Of a stretch of DNA of 64,000 nt, positions 54,189 to 62,716 are shown piece after piece. Position 1 is the first letter of the stretch; each line of letters starts with the position of its first letter. The DNA comes from Novosphingobium sp. (GTDB lineage Bacteria > Pseudomonadota > Alphaproteobacteria > Sphingomonadales > Sphingomonadaceae), in assembly GCF_030696665.1 (NCBI RefSeq), contig NZ_JAUYRV010000046.1, forward strand, positions 372,001 through 436,000, in the 5' to 3' direction. Both the position numbers and the translations under genes were made by a program. The notes beneath the pieces were generated by a model. It made no database searches. It saw nothing but the letters and a program-made list of their open reading frames with translations, and was not told the origin of the DNA.

Positions 54189-54971
54189 ATGGCGAACTTC
54201 TCGCTTCCGAAGAACTCCAAGATCACCGGCAAGGCGCGCCACCACGCTGCCGCCACCTCGGGCAAAGTCCGCAAGTTCAAGGTCTACCGCTACGATCCCG
54301 ATAGCGGCGAAAACCCGCGTTACGACACGTTCGACATTGATCTCGACCAGTGCGGCCCGATGGTGCTCGATGCGCTGATCAAGATGAAGGGGGAGCAAGA
54401 CCCCACCCTCACCTTCCGCCGCTCCTGCCGTGAAGGCATCTGCGGTTCGTGCGCGATGAACATGAACGGTCGCAACGGCCTTGCCTGCACCACCGCGATA
54501 GAAGATTTGACGGGCGAAGTGCGCATCACGCCGCTGCCGCATATGGAAGTGATCAAGGATCTCGTCCCTGATTTCACGCACTTCTACGCCCAGTATTCGT
54601 CGATCCGCCCCTGGCTGCAAACCGTAACGCCCACGCCTTCGGGCAAGGAACGCCTGCAATCGCCCGAACAGCGTGAAAAGCTGGACGGCCTCTACGAATG
54701 CATCCTGTGCGCCTGCTGCAGCACGTCTTGCCCAAGCTACTGGTGGAATTCGGACAAGTTCCTCGGCCCCGCCATTCTGCTTCAGGCCTATCGCTGGCTG
54801 GCCGACAGCCGCGACGAGATGACGGGTGAGCGGCTTGACGAGCTGGAAGATCCTTTCCGCCTCTATCGTTGCCACACCATCAAGAACTGCGCCAACGTGT
54901 GCCCCAAGGGCCTCTCGCCCGCACGCGCGATCGCCGAAATCAAGAAGATGCAGGCCGAGCGTCTCGTCTAA
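54189..54971 (+). CDS. sdhB: Succinate dehydrogenase iron-sulfur subunit
   Basis: Subunit of complex II carrying the three Fe-S clusters that pass electrons from the flavoprotein to quinone. It has 260 residues. [2Fe-2S]: [22 protein letters not shown]. [4Fe-4S]: [16 protein letters not shown]. [3Fe-4S]: [17 protein letters not shown]. The ATG at 54189 gives the known N-terminal form. No sdhA, sdhC or sdhD adjoins it; upstream is an oppositely oriented peptidase. sdhB may therefore be split from the rest of the operon. Followed 4 bp later by a thioesterase gene. Confidence 0.97.
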   Translation: MANFSLPKNSKITGKARHHAAATSGKVRKFKVYRYDPDSGENPRYDTFDIDLDQCGPMVLDALIKMKGEQDPTLTFRRSCREGICGSCAMNMNGRNGLACTTAIEDLTGEVRITPLPHMEVIKDLVPDFTHFYAQYSSIRPWLQTVTPTPSGKERLQSPEQREKLDGLYECILCACCSTSCPSYWWNSDKFLGPAILLQAYRWLADSRDEMTGERLDELEDPFRLYRCHTIKNCANVCPKGLSPARAIAEIKKMQAERLV

Positions 54972-54974
54972 ATA

Positions 54975-55439
54975 GTGACTGGCCAAGCTTTCCAATATGA
55001 ACCGGCCGAGGATCATCCCGGCTGGTTCACCTGGAACCTCACCGACGAGACCCGGTTCAACGCCCAGACGATGGGCCGGATGCTCACGCGGATTGAGGAG
55101 CGCGCCGATGGCGTGCGCGTGGCGCGGCTGCGGATGTTTCCCGAACGCCGCCACTCCAACCTGCTCGAAGCCGTCCACGGCGGCGTCACTCTCGCCCTCA
55201 TCGACATCAGCCTGTTTTCCGCGATGCGTACCCTGCTGTCGGGCGATGCAGCGGGATCGGTCACGCTCGACCTTTCAACCCAGTTCATCGGCGCGGGCCG
55301 CCTTGGCGAACCGCTGGACGCCGTCGTCGAAGTGCTGCGCGAAACAGGTCGGCTCGTTTTCCTGCGCGGCTTGGTTCAGCAGGGCGATGACACCATCGCA
55401 GCCTTCAACGGCACCATACGCAAGCCGACAAAGCGATGA
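54975..55439 (+). CDS. PaaI-family hotdog-fold thioesterase
   Basis: Protein of 154 residues. Hotdog-fold elements: NLLEAVHGGVTLALIDISLFSAM (the HGG motif with the central helix), GSVTLDLSTQFIGAGRLGEPLDAVVEVLRETGRLVFLRGLVQQGDDTIAAFNGTIRKP. Members hydrolyse acyl-CoA thioesters. The start is GTG 54975, 4 bp after sdhB, and the ATG of zapE overlaps its stop (ATGA). Substrate unknown. Confidence 0.88.
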   Translation: MTGQAFQYEPAEDHPGWFTWNLTDETRFNAQTMGRMLTRIEERADGVRVARLRMFPERRHSNLLEAVHGGVTLALIDISLFSAMRTLLSGDAAGSVTLDLSTQFIGAGRLGEPLDAVVEVLRETGRLVFLRGLVQQGDDTIAAFNGTIRKPTKR

Positions 55440-56569
55440 CCTCGGTTCTCCAGCGTTACAACGAACTGGTCGCGGCTGGCGAACTGCGCCCCGATCCCGA
55501 ACAGGCCACAGCCGCCGCGCGGCTTGATGTGTTGCAGCAAGAACTGGAAGCGCCGCCGCCCTCACCCGGCCTGTTCGGCAAGTTGTTCGGCGCCAAACCA
55601 CCCGCTTCCCCACGCGGCGTGTATATGTGGGGCGGCGTTGGGCGCGGCAAGTCGATGTTGATGGACCTGCTCCACGATAACCTGACCATCGCCGCAAAAC
55701 GCCGCGCGCATTTCCACGAATTCATGCTCGACGTCCACGCCCGCCTGCGCGAGGAACGCAAAAAGGAAAGCGGCGACCCGATCCTTCCGGTTGCCGCCGC
55801 CATCGCTGCCGAAACGCGGGTGCTCTGCTTTGACGAAATGGTCGTCAACAACAGCGCCGATGCAATGATAATGAGCCGGATGTTCACCGCGCTGATGGTC
55901 GAAGGCGGCGTCACCGTCGTCACCACATCAAACCGCGCGCCGTCCGATCTCTACAAGAACGGGCTGAACCGCGAACACTTTCTGCCCTTCATCGCGCTGG
56001 TGCAAAGTCGGCTGGATGTGCTGACACTCAATGGCCCGACTGACTACCGCCTGCAGCGCATGCAAGGCGTGGGCACCTGGCATGTGCCGGTTGGCCCTGA
56101 ATCGACCGAGAAAGTGCGCGAAGCGTTCTTCCGCCTGACGGACTACCCGCCCGAAGACAGCGCACACGTGCCGGCCTGCGAACTCGATGTTGGCGGTGGC
56201 CGCCTGCTCCACGTGCCCAAAAGCCTGAAGGGCGTGGGCGTGTTCAGCTTCAAGAAGCTGTGCGGCGAGGCGCGCGGCGCAGCGGATTATCTTGCCGTTG
56301 CGCGGCACTTTCACACCGTCATCATCGTCGCAATTCCCCGGCTTGGCGCGGACCTGCGCAACGAAACGTCACGCTTCATCACGCTCATCGACGCGCTTTA
56401 CGAACACAAGGTAAAGCTGATCGCCACCGCGAATGCCGAACCGTCAGACCTGTATGACTGGAGCGGCAAAGGTGACGATGAAGGGCGCTTCATGTTCGAC
56501 CGTACCGTCAGCCGGTTAATGGAAATGCAAAGCCAGGATTATCTGGCGCTGGGCCACGGCGAGGACTGA
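55436..56569 (+). CDS. zapE: Cell division protein ZapE (AFG1-like ATPase)
   Basis: AAA-type ATPase of 377 residues. P-loop WGGVGRGKSMLMD, Walker B VLCFDEMVVNNSADAMIMSRMFTAL, TSNRAPSDLYKNGLNREHFLPFI typical of the AFG1/ZapE family, and C-terminal YDWSGKGDDEGRFMFDRTVSRLMEMQSQDYLALGHGED. ZapE acts on the Z ring at late division; mitochondrial AFG1 is linked to degradation of respiratory subunits, which is consistent with its position in an operon with sdhB. Starts in an ATGA overlap. Confidence 0.94.
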   Translation: MTSVLQRYNELVAAGELRPDPEQATAAARLDVLQQELEAPPPSPGLFGKLFGAKPPASPRGVYMWGGVGRGKSMLMDLLHDNLTIAAKRRAHFHEFMLDVHARLREERKKESGDPILPVAAAIAAETRVLCFDEMVVNNSADAMIMSRMFTALMVEGGVTVVTTSNRAPSDLYKNGLNREHFLPFIALVQSRLDVLTLNGPTDYRLQRMQGVGTWHVPVGPESTEKVREAFFRLTDYPPEDSAHVPACELDVGGGRLLHVPKSLKGVGVFSFKKLCGEARGAADYLAVARHFHTVIIVAIPRLGADLRNETSRFITLIDALYEHKVKLIATANAEPSDLYDWSGKGDDEGRFMFDRTVSRLMEMQSQDYLALGHGED

Positions 56570-56721
56570 CAGGGGTAAAAACCTTGTCGCAGCCTTTGAT
56601 CAAGTCCCCGCAAACGCGCGTTTCGCAAAAATCGCGTTAACCAAAGATGGATGTCCAACCAACAAACGATTCGCGCCGCCTATCCCTTTCGGAGATGGGC
56701 AGCGCGTAATGTAGTGCATAT
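56570..56721. other. Intergenic stretch downstream of zapE
   Basis: First part of the 307-bp gap between zapE and the CHASE2-EAL gene. I see no gene or clear regulatory structure here. The rest of the gap holds the terminator hairpin and the 17-codon ORF listed separately. Confidence 0.6.
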
Positions 56722-56723
56722 GC

Positions 56724-56757
56724 AAAACGCTGAATTCCCTAAGGAATTCAGCGTTTA
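56724..56757. terminator. 14-bp perfect hairpin terminator
   Basis: AAACGCTGAATTCC / GGAATTCAGCGTTT with a CTAA loop. On the minus strand the stem ends in TTTT directly after the 17-codon ORF; it could also end zapE transcripts on the plus strand. Confidence 0.8.
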
Positions 56758-56761
56758 GACA

Positions 56762-56815
56762 TCAGGTGAAGATCCAGCGAAGGATTTCGATCACTGCGTT
56801 GAGAGCTGCAAACAT
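56762..56815 (-). CDS. Putative 17-residue membrane-associated peptide
   Basis: ORF encoding MFAALNAVIEILRWIFT. A perfect GGAGG lies 5 nt before the ATG, and a 14-bp terminator stem begins within 10 bp after the TGA. The peptide is hydrophobic with a single Glu and Arg, of the kind that inserts as one amphipathic helix. It lies 60 bp after the stop of the CHASE2-EAL gene on the same strand, so it may share that message or have its own promoter; two GTTAAC palindromes (56847-56852, 56866-56871) are upstream. Too short for homology. Coding is inferred from the ribosome site and terminator. Confidence 0.45.
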   Translation of the reverse strand: MFAALNAVIEILRWIFT

Positions 56816-56876
56816 TCGTGCCTCCATTCACGTTTGGAGACACATAGTTAACACCGACCTAACTGGTTAACAACTT

Positions 56877-59165
56877 CTAAAGGACGCCCTTTCGCCGCTG
56901 TCCCATTTTGAGAAGCCCCTGATAGAGTTCGGCGAAAGGTTGTGGACGACCCAGGTAGTACCCCTGCCCGATGTCACAACCCAGTCTTGCCAAAGCGCGA
57001 TATGTTGCCTCATCCTCAATCCCTTCGGCCACAACAGTCTGACCCAAAGCATGCGCCAGATCGATGGTGGAACGGATGATTTCACGCTCTCGCTGGTGAG
57101 TCAGAAGCCGTGACACGAATCGGCGATCAAGCTTCAACTCGTCGCTGGGAAGGTCCGCCAGATAGGCCAGACTTGCCTCCCCTGTGCCGAAATCGTCGAT
57201 CGACAAGCGAAAGCCCATCGCGCGGAGTTGTGATAGATTCTGCACGGCAGCGGGGCGGTTTCGCACACTCGACGTTTCGGTAACCTCAATCGTCAGCAAA
57301 TGCGGATCGATGTTCCGCCGCCGGATGATTTCTACGAGATTGGATACCAGCGAAGGCTTGTCGACCATTTGGGCCGACAGATTGATGCTCATTTGGAAAT
57401 TCTGGTCGATCTCGGCCAAGGCCAAGGCTGCCGTAATCGCCTCATCCACCACCCAATAGGTGATAGCGTCGATTCGTCCCGCGCGTTCGGCCTGGAGGAT
57501 AAAGGCATCGGGCGCGATTGGGCCGCGTGTGGGGTGGCTCCAGCGAATCAGCGCCTCGGCACCGCACGCGCGCCCTTCGCGCATGTCCCACTGGCTCTGG
57601 AATGCCAGCCAGATCTCACCATTGCGCAAACCTTCGTCGATCCTTGCGTGGAGCGAAAGTTCCCACGGCGCTTCGGCCAAGCGCTCAGCTTCGAACAGCT
57701 CCACCGAACGGCCGCTTGCCAGCGCATCGTTGGCGCTGGCAACAGCCGAGTTCACACGGGTAGGCGCATCAATGCCCTCATTGCGGTCAAGGCCGAAGTG
57801 AATATTCGTATCGAAGGTATAGCTGCCAATCTGTAATGGTGCCGAGAACAGCGCCCTCAACCCTTCCAGATGGTTCAACTGCATCTCCAGGGGGCGGGCC
57901 TCTTCGGTCCAGGCAAAATGGCCGCCCTCGCCGTTGTACACTCTGTCGATCCCTGACCCCACGGACAGCCGCCGCGCGATCTGTCGCGCGCATTCGCCGT
58001 GAAGATCCTTGGGCAGCGTTGCGAGAATTTCCTCGTAGCGCGCGATTACGGCAACCACGACATCGCAACCGACCTGCAGAGGCTGCGCACTCAACGCCAA
58101 CAGATTGGGCAACCCTGATGCGCTGGTATGCTGCACCCGCCGCATGCGCTTCTGCCAGAGCCGCGCACCACCATAGATCGCAGCAGACAACACAGCACCA
58201 CCTATGCTGATAGTGATGCCGACGATCTGCAGCAGTACTGGCAGAAAGATTATGGACCCGATGGCTGTGACGTAGAGCGCAAGTTTGCGGCGCTTGTGCA
58301 ACGCGCGGCTGCCAAAATATGTCAGCGTCCAGAACACCAACAGCAGGAGCGGTAGATCGGCCAAGGACAGCGCAAACGGCTTTCGCAACGCGTCCGCGCC
58401 CGCCAGATCAAGCGCCAGCGGATGAACACGACCCCGACCGAAATACCCAATCGGCGATACCGTGCCGGTGGAATTGACGATCACAGTGCGTCCGGTCAGT
58501 AATCCTGGTGGATAATCGCCAGTGAGAAACTTTCCGGCGTTAAGGTGCGGGATGCTATCGACATCAAGCAGATTATCAGGCGCGAACATCCCCTGCTTCA
58601 CTGCAGGTGCATGCGCCAGAGCTACCGGAAACGTGGGGTATACGGTCTTGCCGATGCGGATGCCATAATCCGAAGCAACGCCGAACTCGATAAAGTTGGC
58701 GTGCCAGGCCGACAGCACAACCGGCGCGCCGCCAATTTTGTCGGGTGTTGGAATGTCGAAATCGCCTGCGGTAAACGGGCGTTCCAGACTGCCGATCTGC
58801 TTGCTTCGCACGACAAATGCGACATCGGGTTGCAGCCGATGAATGGCTTGAGTCAAAGCCCTGTCGCCTTCAACGTCCTCGCCAAATTTCACCGGACTAT
58901 CGACGAAGACGCGCTGCGGCATCTGGCTGGCAACTTTTTCCAGCACGCCTGCAAGTTTGCGGGTGTCAATGTTGGACTTGTCGGTTCCGCTCACACCCCC
59001 GTCAAAAGACAGCACGATCGTGCTTTGCGGCGCGGCATGGCCGCCGATCTTGAAGCGGACGTTCCAGAAGCCGTGGTCGATGGGAGACAGCAGATCGCTG
59101 GCAAAGCCCAGCAACGCCGGGATCAGCAGCGCGAGATACAGCGGGGAGCGCAGTTTCTTCAGCAT
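56877..59165 (-). CDS. CHASE2-(degenerate GGDEF)-EAL c-di-GMP phosphodiesterase
   Basis: Membrane protein of 762 residues. One N-terminal TM, an extracytoplasmic CHASE2 sensor (about 30-270, with QSTIVLSFDGG and VFVDSPVKFGE), then three closely spaced TM helices (about 275-345). A region around 365-490 resembles a GGDEF domain but its site reads NGEGGHFAW, so cyclase activity is unlikely. The C-terminal EAL domain has GAEALIRW, SINLSAQMV, IEVTETSSV, SIDDFGTGEASLAYLADLPSDELKLDR and VAEGIEDEATY, so the catalytic Glu and metal Asp residues are present. Probably degrades c-di-GMP in response to an external signal. The upstream gap separates it from the asnB-like gene. Confidence 0.9.
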   Translation of the reverse strand: MLKKLRSPLYLALLIPALLGFASDLLSPIDHGFWNVRFKIGGHAAPQSTIVLSFDGGVSGTDKSNIDTRKLAGVLEKVASQMPQRVFVDSPVKFGEDVEGDRALTQAIHRLQPDVAFVVRSKQIGSLERPFTAGDFDIPTPDKIGGAPVVLSAWHANFIEFGVASDYGIRIGKTVYPTFPVALAHAPAVKQGMFAPDNLLDVDSIPHLNAGKFLTGDYPPGLLTGRTVIVNSTGTVSPIGYFGRGRVHPLALDLAGADALRKPFALSLADLPLLLLVFWTLTYFGSRALHKRRKLALYVTAIGSIIFLPVLLQIVGITISIGGAVLSAAIYGGARLWQKRMRRVQHTSASGLPNLLALSAQPLQVGCDVVVAVIARYEEILATLPKDLHGECARQIARRLSVGSGIDRVYNGEGGHFAWTEEARPLEMQLNHLEGLRALFSAPLQIGSYTFDTNIHFGLDRNEGIDAPTRVNSAVASANDALASGRSVELFEAERLAEAPWELSLHARIDEGLRNGEIWLAFQSQWDMREGRACGAEALIRWSHPTRGPIAPDAFILQAERAGRIDAITYWVVDEAITAALALAEIDQNFQMSINLSAQMVDKPSLVSNLVEIIRRRNIDPHLLTIEVTETSSVRNRPAAVQNLSQLRAMGFRLSIDDFGTGEASLAYLADLPSDELKLDRRFVSRLLTHQREREIIRSTIDLAHALGQTVVAEGIEDEATYRALARLGCDIGQGYYLGRPQPFAELYQGLLKMGQRRKGVL

Positions 59166-59248
59166 GGACCCACGGTCGTTGTTTCCACACCGAACTAGTC
59201 CGAAATGGTGAAGATCACCTTACCGTCCGCACAGAAATTAAGCGGAGG

Positions 59249-61138
59249 TCAACCAATCCGATCGAATGATTTCCGCAACATAAGCAGCTGCCAGATCAAA
59301 CGGCTGTGGTCAGCCCGCCCGGCAATGTGGTCTTCGGCCAATGTCTCAATCCGTGCAGAATCGAACCAACCGGTCACTGCCAGCGCGCCGCTGGAGGCCA
59401 GTCCACGCGCTTGCGCGGCAAGTGGCCCGCGCAACCATTGCGCGATCGGGGTGACGAACCCCATTTTCGGGCGGAACAGCACGTCCTCGGGGAGATAACG
59501 GCGCATCGTCTGCTTGATCAGCCATTTACCTGTAGCGCCACGCACGCGCATAGACTCAGGCAAACGTGCACCAAACTCCACCAGGCGATGGTCCAGCAGC
59601 GGCTCGCGCGCCTCAAGGCTCACGGCCATGCTGGTGCGGTCCACCTTGGTCAGGATGTCGCCGGGCATGTAGAACTTCAGGTCGGCATACTGCGCACGGT
59701 CGAGGCCGGAACGCGCCGGAGCATTGCGCATCAGGTCGATCAGCGGCTGTTCGGCCCGATAATCCCCACGCAAACGCTTGAAATCTACGCTGTAGAGCGT
59801 TTCGCGCAATTCGGGCGAAGTTGCCGCCAGTGCACGAGCATACCCCTCCTCGCCCGATGCAGCCAGGCTGAGCAGTGTGGTCTTGGCCCGCAGCGGTCGT
59901 GGCGCCCAGTCCGCCTTCGGCCAGATCCGCCCCAGCCCACCAAACAGTGGCTGGCGCAACGCGGCGGGCATGAAACGCCGTGCCTGTTCCTCGCGGTGAT
60001 GGAACGTTTGACGGCGATACCCGGCAAAGGCCTCGTCCGCGCCATCGCCCGAAAGCGCAACGGTCACATGCTCGCGCGCCAGTTCGCACACGCGGAACGT
60101 TGGCAGCGCCGAGGCATCGGCAAAAGGCTCGTCAAACATGCCCGCAAGCTGATCCACCAACGTGAAATCCTGCGCAGAAACCGTTCGTTTCCAATGCTGT
60201 GTATGGTACTGCTCAGCAATTCTGTCAGCATAGGCCGTCTCGTCGAGCGCCGAAACGTCAAAGCCGATTGAGCAGGTCTTGACGGGGGTCGTGCTCGCCT
60301 CTGACATCAGCGCGACGACGCTGGAACTGTCCACCCCGCCCGAAAGGAATGCGCCCAACGGCACATCAGCCAGCATGCGTGATGTAACGGCTTCGCGCAT
60401 GTGGTGAAGGAGATGCGCACCAAGATCGTCGGCATTGCCCTTCGCCCTGTCAGCAAACGAGATGTCCCACCACTGCACTGGCGCAGGCGGCGGGGCATCA
60501 GGGCGAAGCAACTGGTAATGCCCTGCGGGAAGCTTCTCCACGCCCTTCAGGATCGAACGGTGATCGGGCACGTAACCCCACGCGAGGTAGTCCTCCACCG
60601 CCAGCGGATCGATTTCACGCCGCAACGAACGATGGGCCAGCAAGGCCTTGAGCTCAGACCCGAAAATCACCGCGCCATCGGAAAGGCGCGCGGTGAACAG
60701 CGGCTTCACGCCAAACCGGTCACGCACCAGCAGGGTCGTGCGCTGCCGCAAGTCGTATAGCGCGAAGGCAAACATGCCGTGGAGGCGTGGCAGGCAATCA
60801 AGACCCCAGTGCCGCCACGCCTGAAGGATCACCTCGGTATCACCATCGGTGCGGAATGTTGCACCCAGCGCCTGAAGTTCGGCGCGCAAGTCCCTGAAAT
60901 TGTAGATTTCGCCATTGAAGACGATCACTGCGTCGCCTTCTGCCGCCATCATCGGTTGCGGCGATCCGGCCAAGTCTATGATCGACAGACGGCGGTGACC
61001 GAGGCCTACCCCTGGGGCGGTCCACACGCCCTCGCCGTCCGGCCCGCGATGTGCAATTGCATCGCACATGCGGCGGACGCGGTCAGGATCGACGGGCTTG
61101 AGGCCCTCGGTGTGAACTATTCCAGCTATTCCGCACAT
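59249..61138 (-). CDS. XrtA-associated asparagine synthetase-like amidotransferase
   Basis: Glutamine-dependent amidotransferase of 629 residues related to AsnB and to the PEP-CTERM/XrtA-system amidotransferase subfamily. The glutaminase domain starts with catalytic Cys2 (MCGIAGIVH) and has HRGPDGEGVW and VFNGEIYNFRDLR. The synthetase domain has the P-loop FLSGGVDSSSVVAL and ALSGDGADEAFAGYRR. It is 9 bp downstream of xrtA. In these clusters it is believed to modify exopolysaccharide or a sugar; asparagine synthesis is less likely. Reaction inferred from context. Confidence 0.9.
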   Translation of the reverse strand: MCGIAGIVHTEGLKPVDPDRVRRMCDAIAHRGPDGEGVWTAPGVGLGHRRLSIIDLAGSPQPMMAAEGDAVIVFNGEIYNFRDLRAELQALGATFRTDGDTEVILQAWRHWGLDCLPRLHGMFAFALYDLRQRTTLLVRDRFGVKPLFTARLSDGAVIFGSELKALLAHRSLRREIDPLAVEDYLAWGYVPDHRSILKGVEKLPAGHYQLLRPDAPPPAPVQWWDISFADRAKGNADDLGAHLLHHMREAVTSRMLADVPLGAFLSGGVDSSSVVALMSEASTTPVKTCSIGFDVSALDETAYADRIAEQYHTQHWKRTVSAQDFTLVDQLAGMFDEPFADASALPTFRVCELAREHVTVALSGDGADEAFAGYRRQTFHHREEQARRFMPAALRQPLFGGLGRIWPKADWAPRPLRAKTTLLSLAASGEEGYARALAATSPELRETLYSVDFKRLRGDYRAEQPLIDLMRNAPARSGLDRAQYADLKFYMPGDILTKVDRTSMAVSLEAREPLLDHRLVEFGARLPESMRVRGATGKWLIKQTMRRYLPEDVLFRPKMGFVTPIAQWLRGPLAAQARGLASSGALAVTGWFDSARIETLAEDHIAGRADHSRLIWQLLMLRKSFDRIG

Positions 61139-61147
61139 GGCCCGGCC

Positions 61148-62716
61148 CTAGCGCCCGGAGCCTGCGCGGTCCATCCACGCCTCAAGCGGCCCTGCCGCAG
61201 CGAGAAACGCGCGCATCGACTGTTCGGCAGAGGGTTGGCCCGGCATTTCGTCCTCAGCGGAAAGGATCAGCGCAGCGGTGACGTTCTCGCGAAGCAGCAG
61301 CCGATCAAAGATGTTCCGCATTTTCAAACGACTGTTGCTGCCAGTTAGCAGATCACCTGAATAATAGAAGGTTTCTGCAAGGCGATGCACCGGGCCGGCT
61401 GTCTGGATACGGTCGGCATGGCCCCCGGCCAGTGGCGCGGGAGAGCGTTCCCATGACCAGCCCGTGTCCGGCGCCAGCACGCCTTGGCCAAACCCGCCTG
61501 CCTCGCGGCCTTCGTTCTGCGCAGAATAGAGCGCGTAGGATATGTCGACGGTATGGCCCGCAGCGTCGCGGAAGCGTCCAAGCAGCACGTGCGATGCCCC
61601 GGAATGACGCGGACGCCACGCGGCGCGGGGGGTATAGTCCACTTGCTGCCAGCCCGGAACTGCGGGGAAAGCGACGCTTGGCGGCACTTGCGCCTCAAGC
61701 CGGTTGGCCCACGCACCCCAGCCGATGCACAGCGCTGCGAGCGCCGCCATCACGCCAAGCGCGCGGCCCTGCGCGACGCGGAAGGCCGCAAGGCGCGCCA
61801 GCCGTGGATTGGCCGCAATCGCTCCGGCGTCGACCATCCGGTCCTCGATCGCGCGGTCAAAGAACTTCCACGCAACGCCCATCACCAGCACCATGACCAC
61901 AGCGAAGAATATCCAGCCGTAGAAGATGTGATCGAAGCCCACCGCAAATTCGATACCCTGGCTTTGCGCTATGTAGATCGTGCCCCATGCGCGCACGCCA
62001 TTGGCAAGGATCGGCATGACCACGCTGAGGCCCATGAAGGCAATGCGGCGCGGCCACGAACGGAAGCAGACATTGGCGACAAGCGCGCCATAGGCAATCA
62101 TGGCGATCAGGAATTTGACGCCCGAACAGGCCTCAGCCACTTCGAAATAGCCGCCCGGCGTGGTGATGAACACGCCCTCGATATGCGCAGGGACATTTGA
62201 AATATCGAGCAATGCCATCGTGATGGCGGCAGTGATCGTCTGCAGTGTGGGGATCAGTTCGTCACCCGCTGGCACCAGGAACAGCATGTAAGCCAGCGGG
62301 AACAGCAGTGCTGCCGATGCGCGTGGGCCGAGCAGTGTCAGCACGCTTGCCTGCGCCATCAACACTGTCCCGAGTTGGGTGGCCAGTGACAGGCCAGCGA
62401 AATCGCCCAGCAGCCAGAGGAATCCTGCCGCCCCAAACAGCACCAGCCCCGGCCACCAACCCTGCGGCGCGATCTTGATAACCTCGCGCCAGCGCAAGGA
62501 AATCAGCCAGGCGAGGATGAACGGGATCAGCAGCACGTGGTTGTAGGTAGAGCTGTCCCACCACTGCAGGAACATCGCTTTCCAGTCCGACGCGAACAGC
62601 ACCACGTTGGCCAGCCACGCCAGCGCCAACAGCCCAAGCGCACGCCGCCACTCCGCCGGAAGCGCTGCCCAGGCCCGCCCGATGGGGGCATCAAGGGCGA
62701 GGTTACGCGGCAACAC
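61148..62716 (-). CDS. xrtA: Exosortase A with C-terminal EpsI domain
   Basis: Membrane transpeptidase that recognises PEP-CTERM signals at protein C-termini. It has 522 residues. The exosortase part has about eight TM helices and the three catalytic residues in order: Cys in EACSGVKFLIAMI, Arg in NGVRAWGTIYIAQ, His in GFDHIFYGWIFF. After residue about 320 comes a periplasmic EpsI domain (WRPRHSGASHVLLGRFRDAAGHTVDISYALYSAQNEGREAGGFGQG). The start is GTG 62716, overlapping the glycosyltransferase by 14 bp. No PEP-CTERM substrate lies in the window. Confidence 0.93.
   Translation of the reverse strand: MLPRNLALDAPIGRAWAALPAEWRRALGLLALAWLANVVLFASDWKAMFLQWWDSSTYNHVLLIPFILAWLISLRWREVIKIAPQGWWPGLVLFGAAGFLWLLGDFAGLSLATQLGTVLMAQASVLTLLGPRASAALLFPLAYMLFLVPAGDELIPTLQTITAAITMALLDISNVPAHIEGVFITTPGGYFEVAEACSGVKFLIAMIAYGALVANVCFRSWPRRIAFMGLSVVMPILANGVRAWGTIYIAQSQGIEFAVGFDHIFYGWIFFAVVMVLVMGVAWKFFDRAIEDRMVDAGAIAANPRLARLAAFRVAQGRALGVMAALAALCIGWGAWANRLEAQVPPSVAFPAVPGWQQVDYTPRAAWRPRHSGASHVLLGRFRDAAGHTVDISYALYSAQNEGREAGGFGQGVLAPDTGWSWERSPAPLAGGHADRIQTAGPVHRLAETFYYSGDLLTGSNSRLKMRNIFDRLLLRENVTAALILSAEDEMPGQPSAEQSMRAFLAAAGPLEAWMDRAGSGR

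Noticed and set aside
56722..56758. 12-codon ORF on the plus strand (starting ATGCAAAACGCT)
   Set aside because: It lies entirely within the terminator hairpin and lacks a ribosome site.
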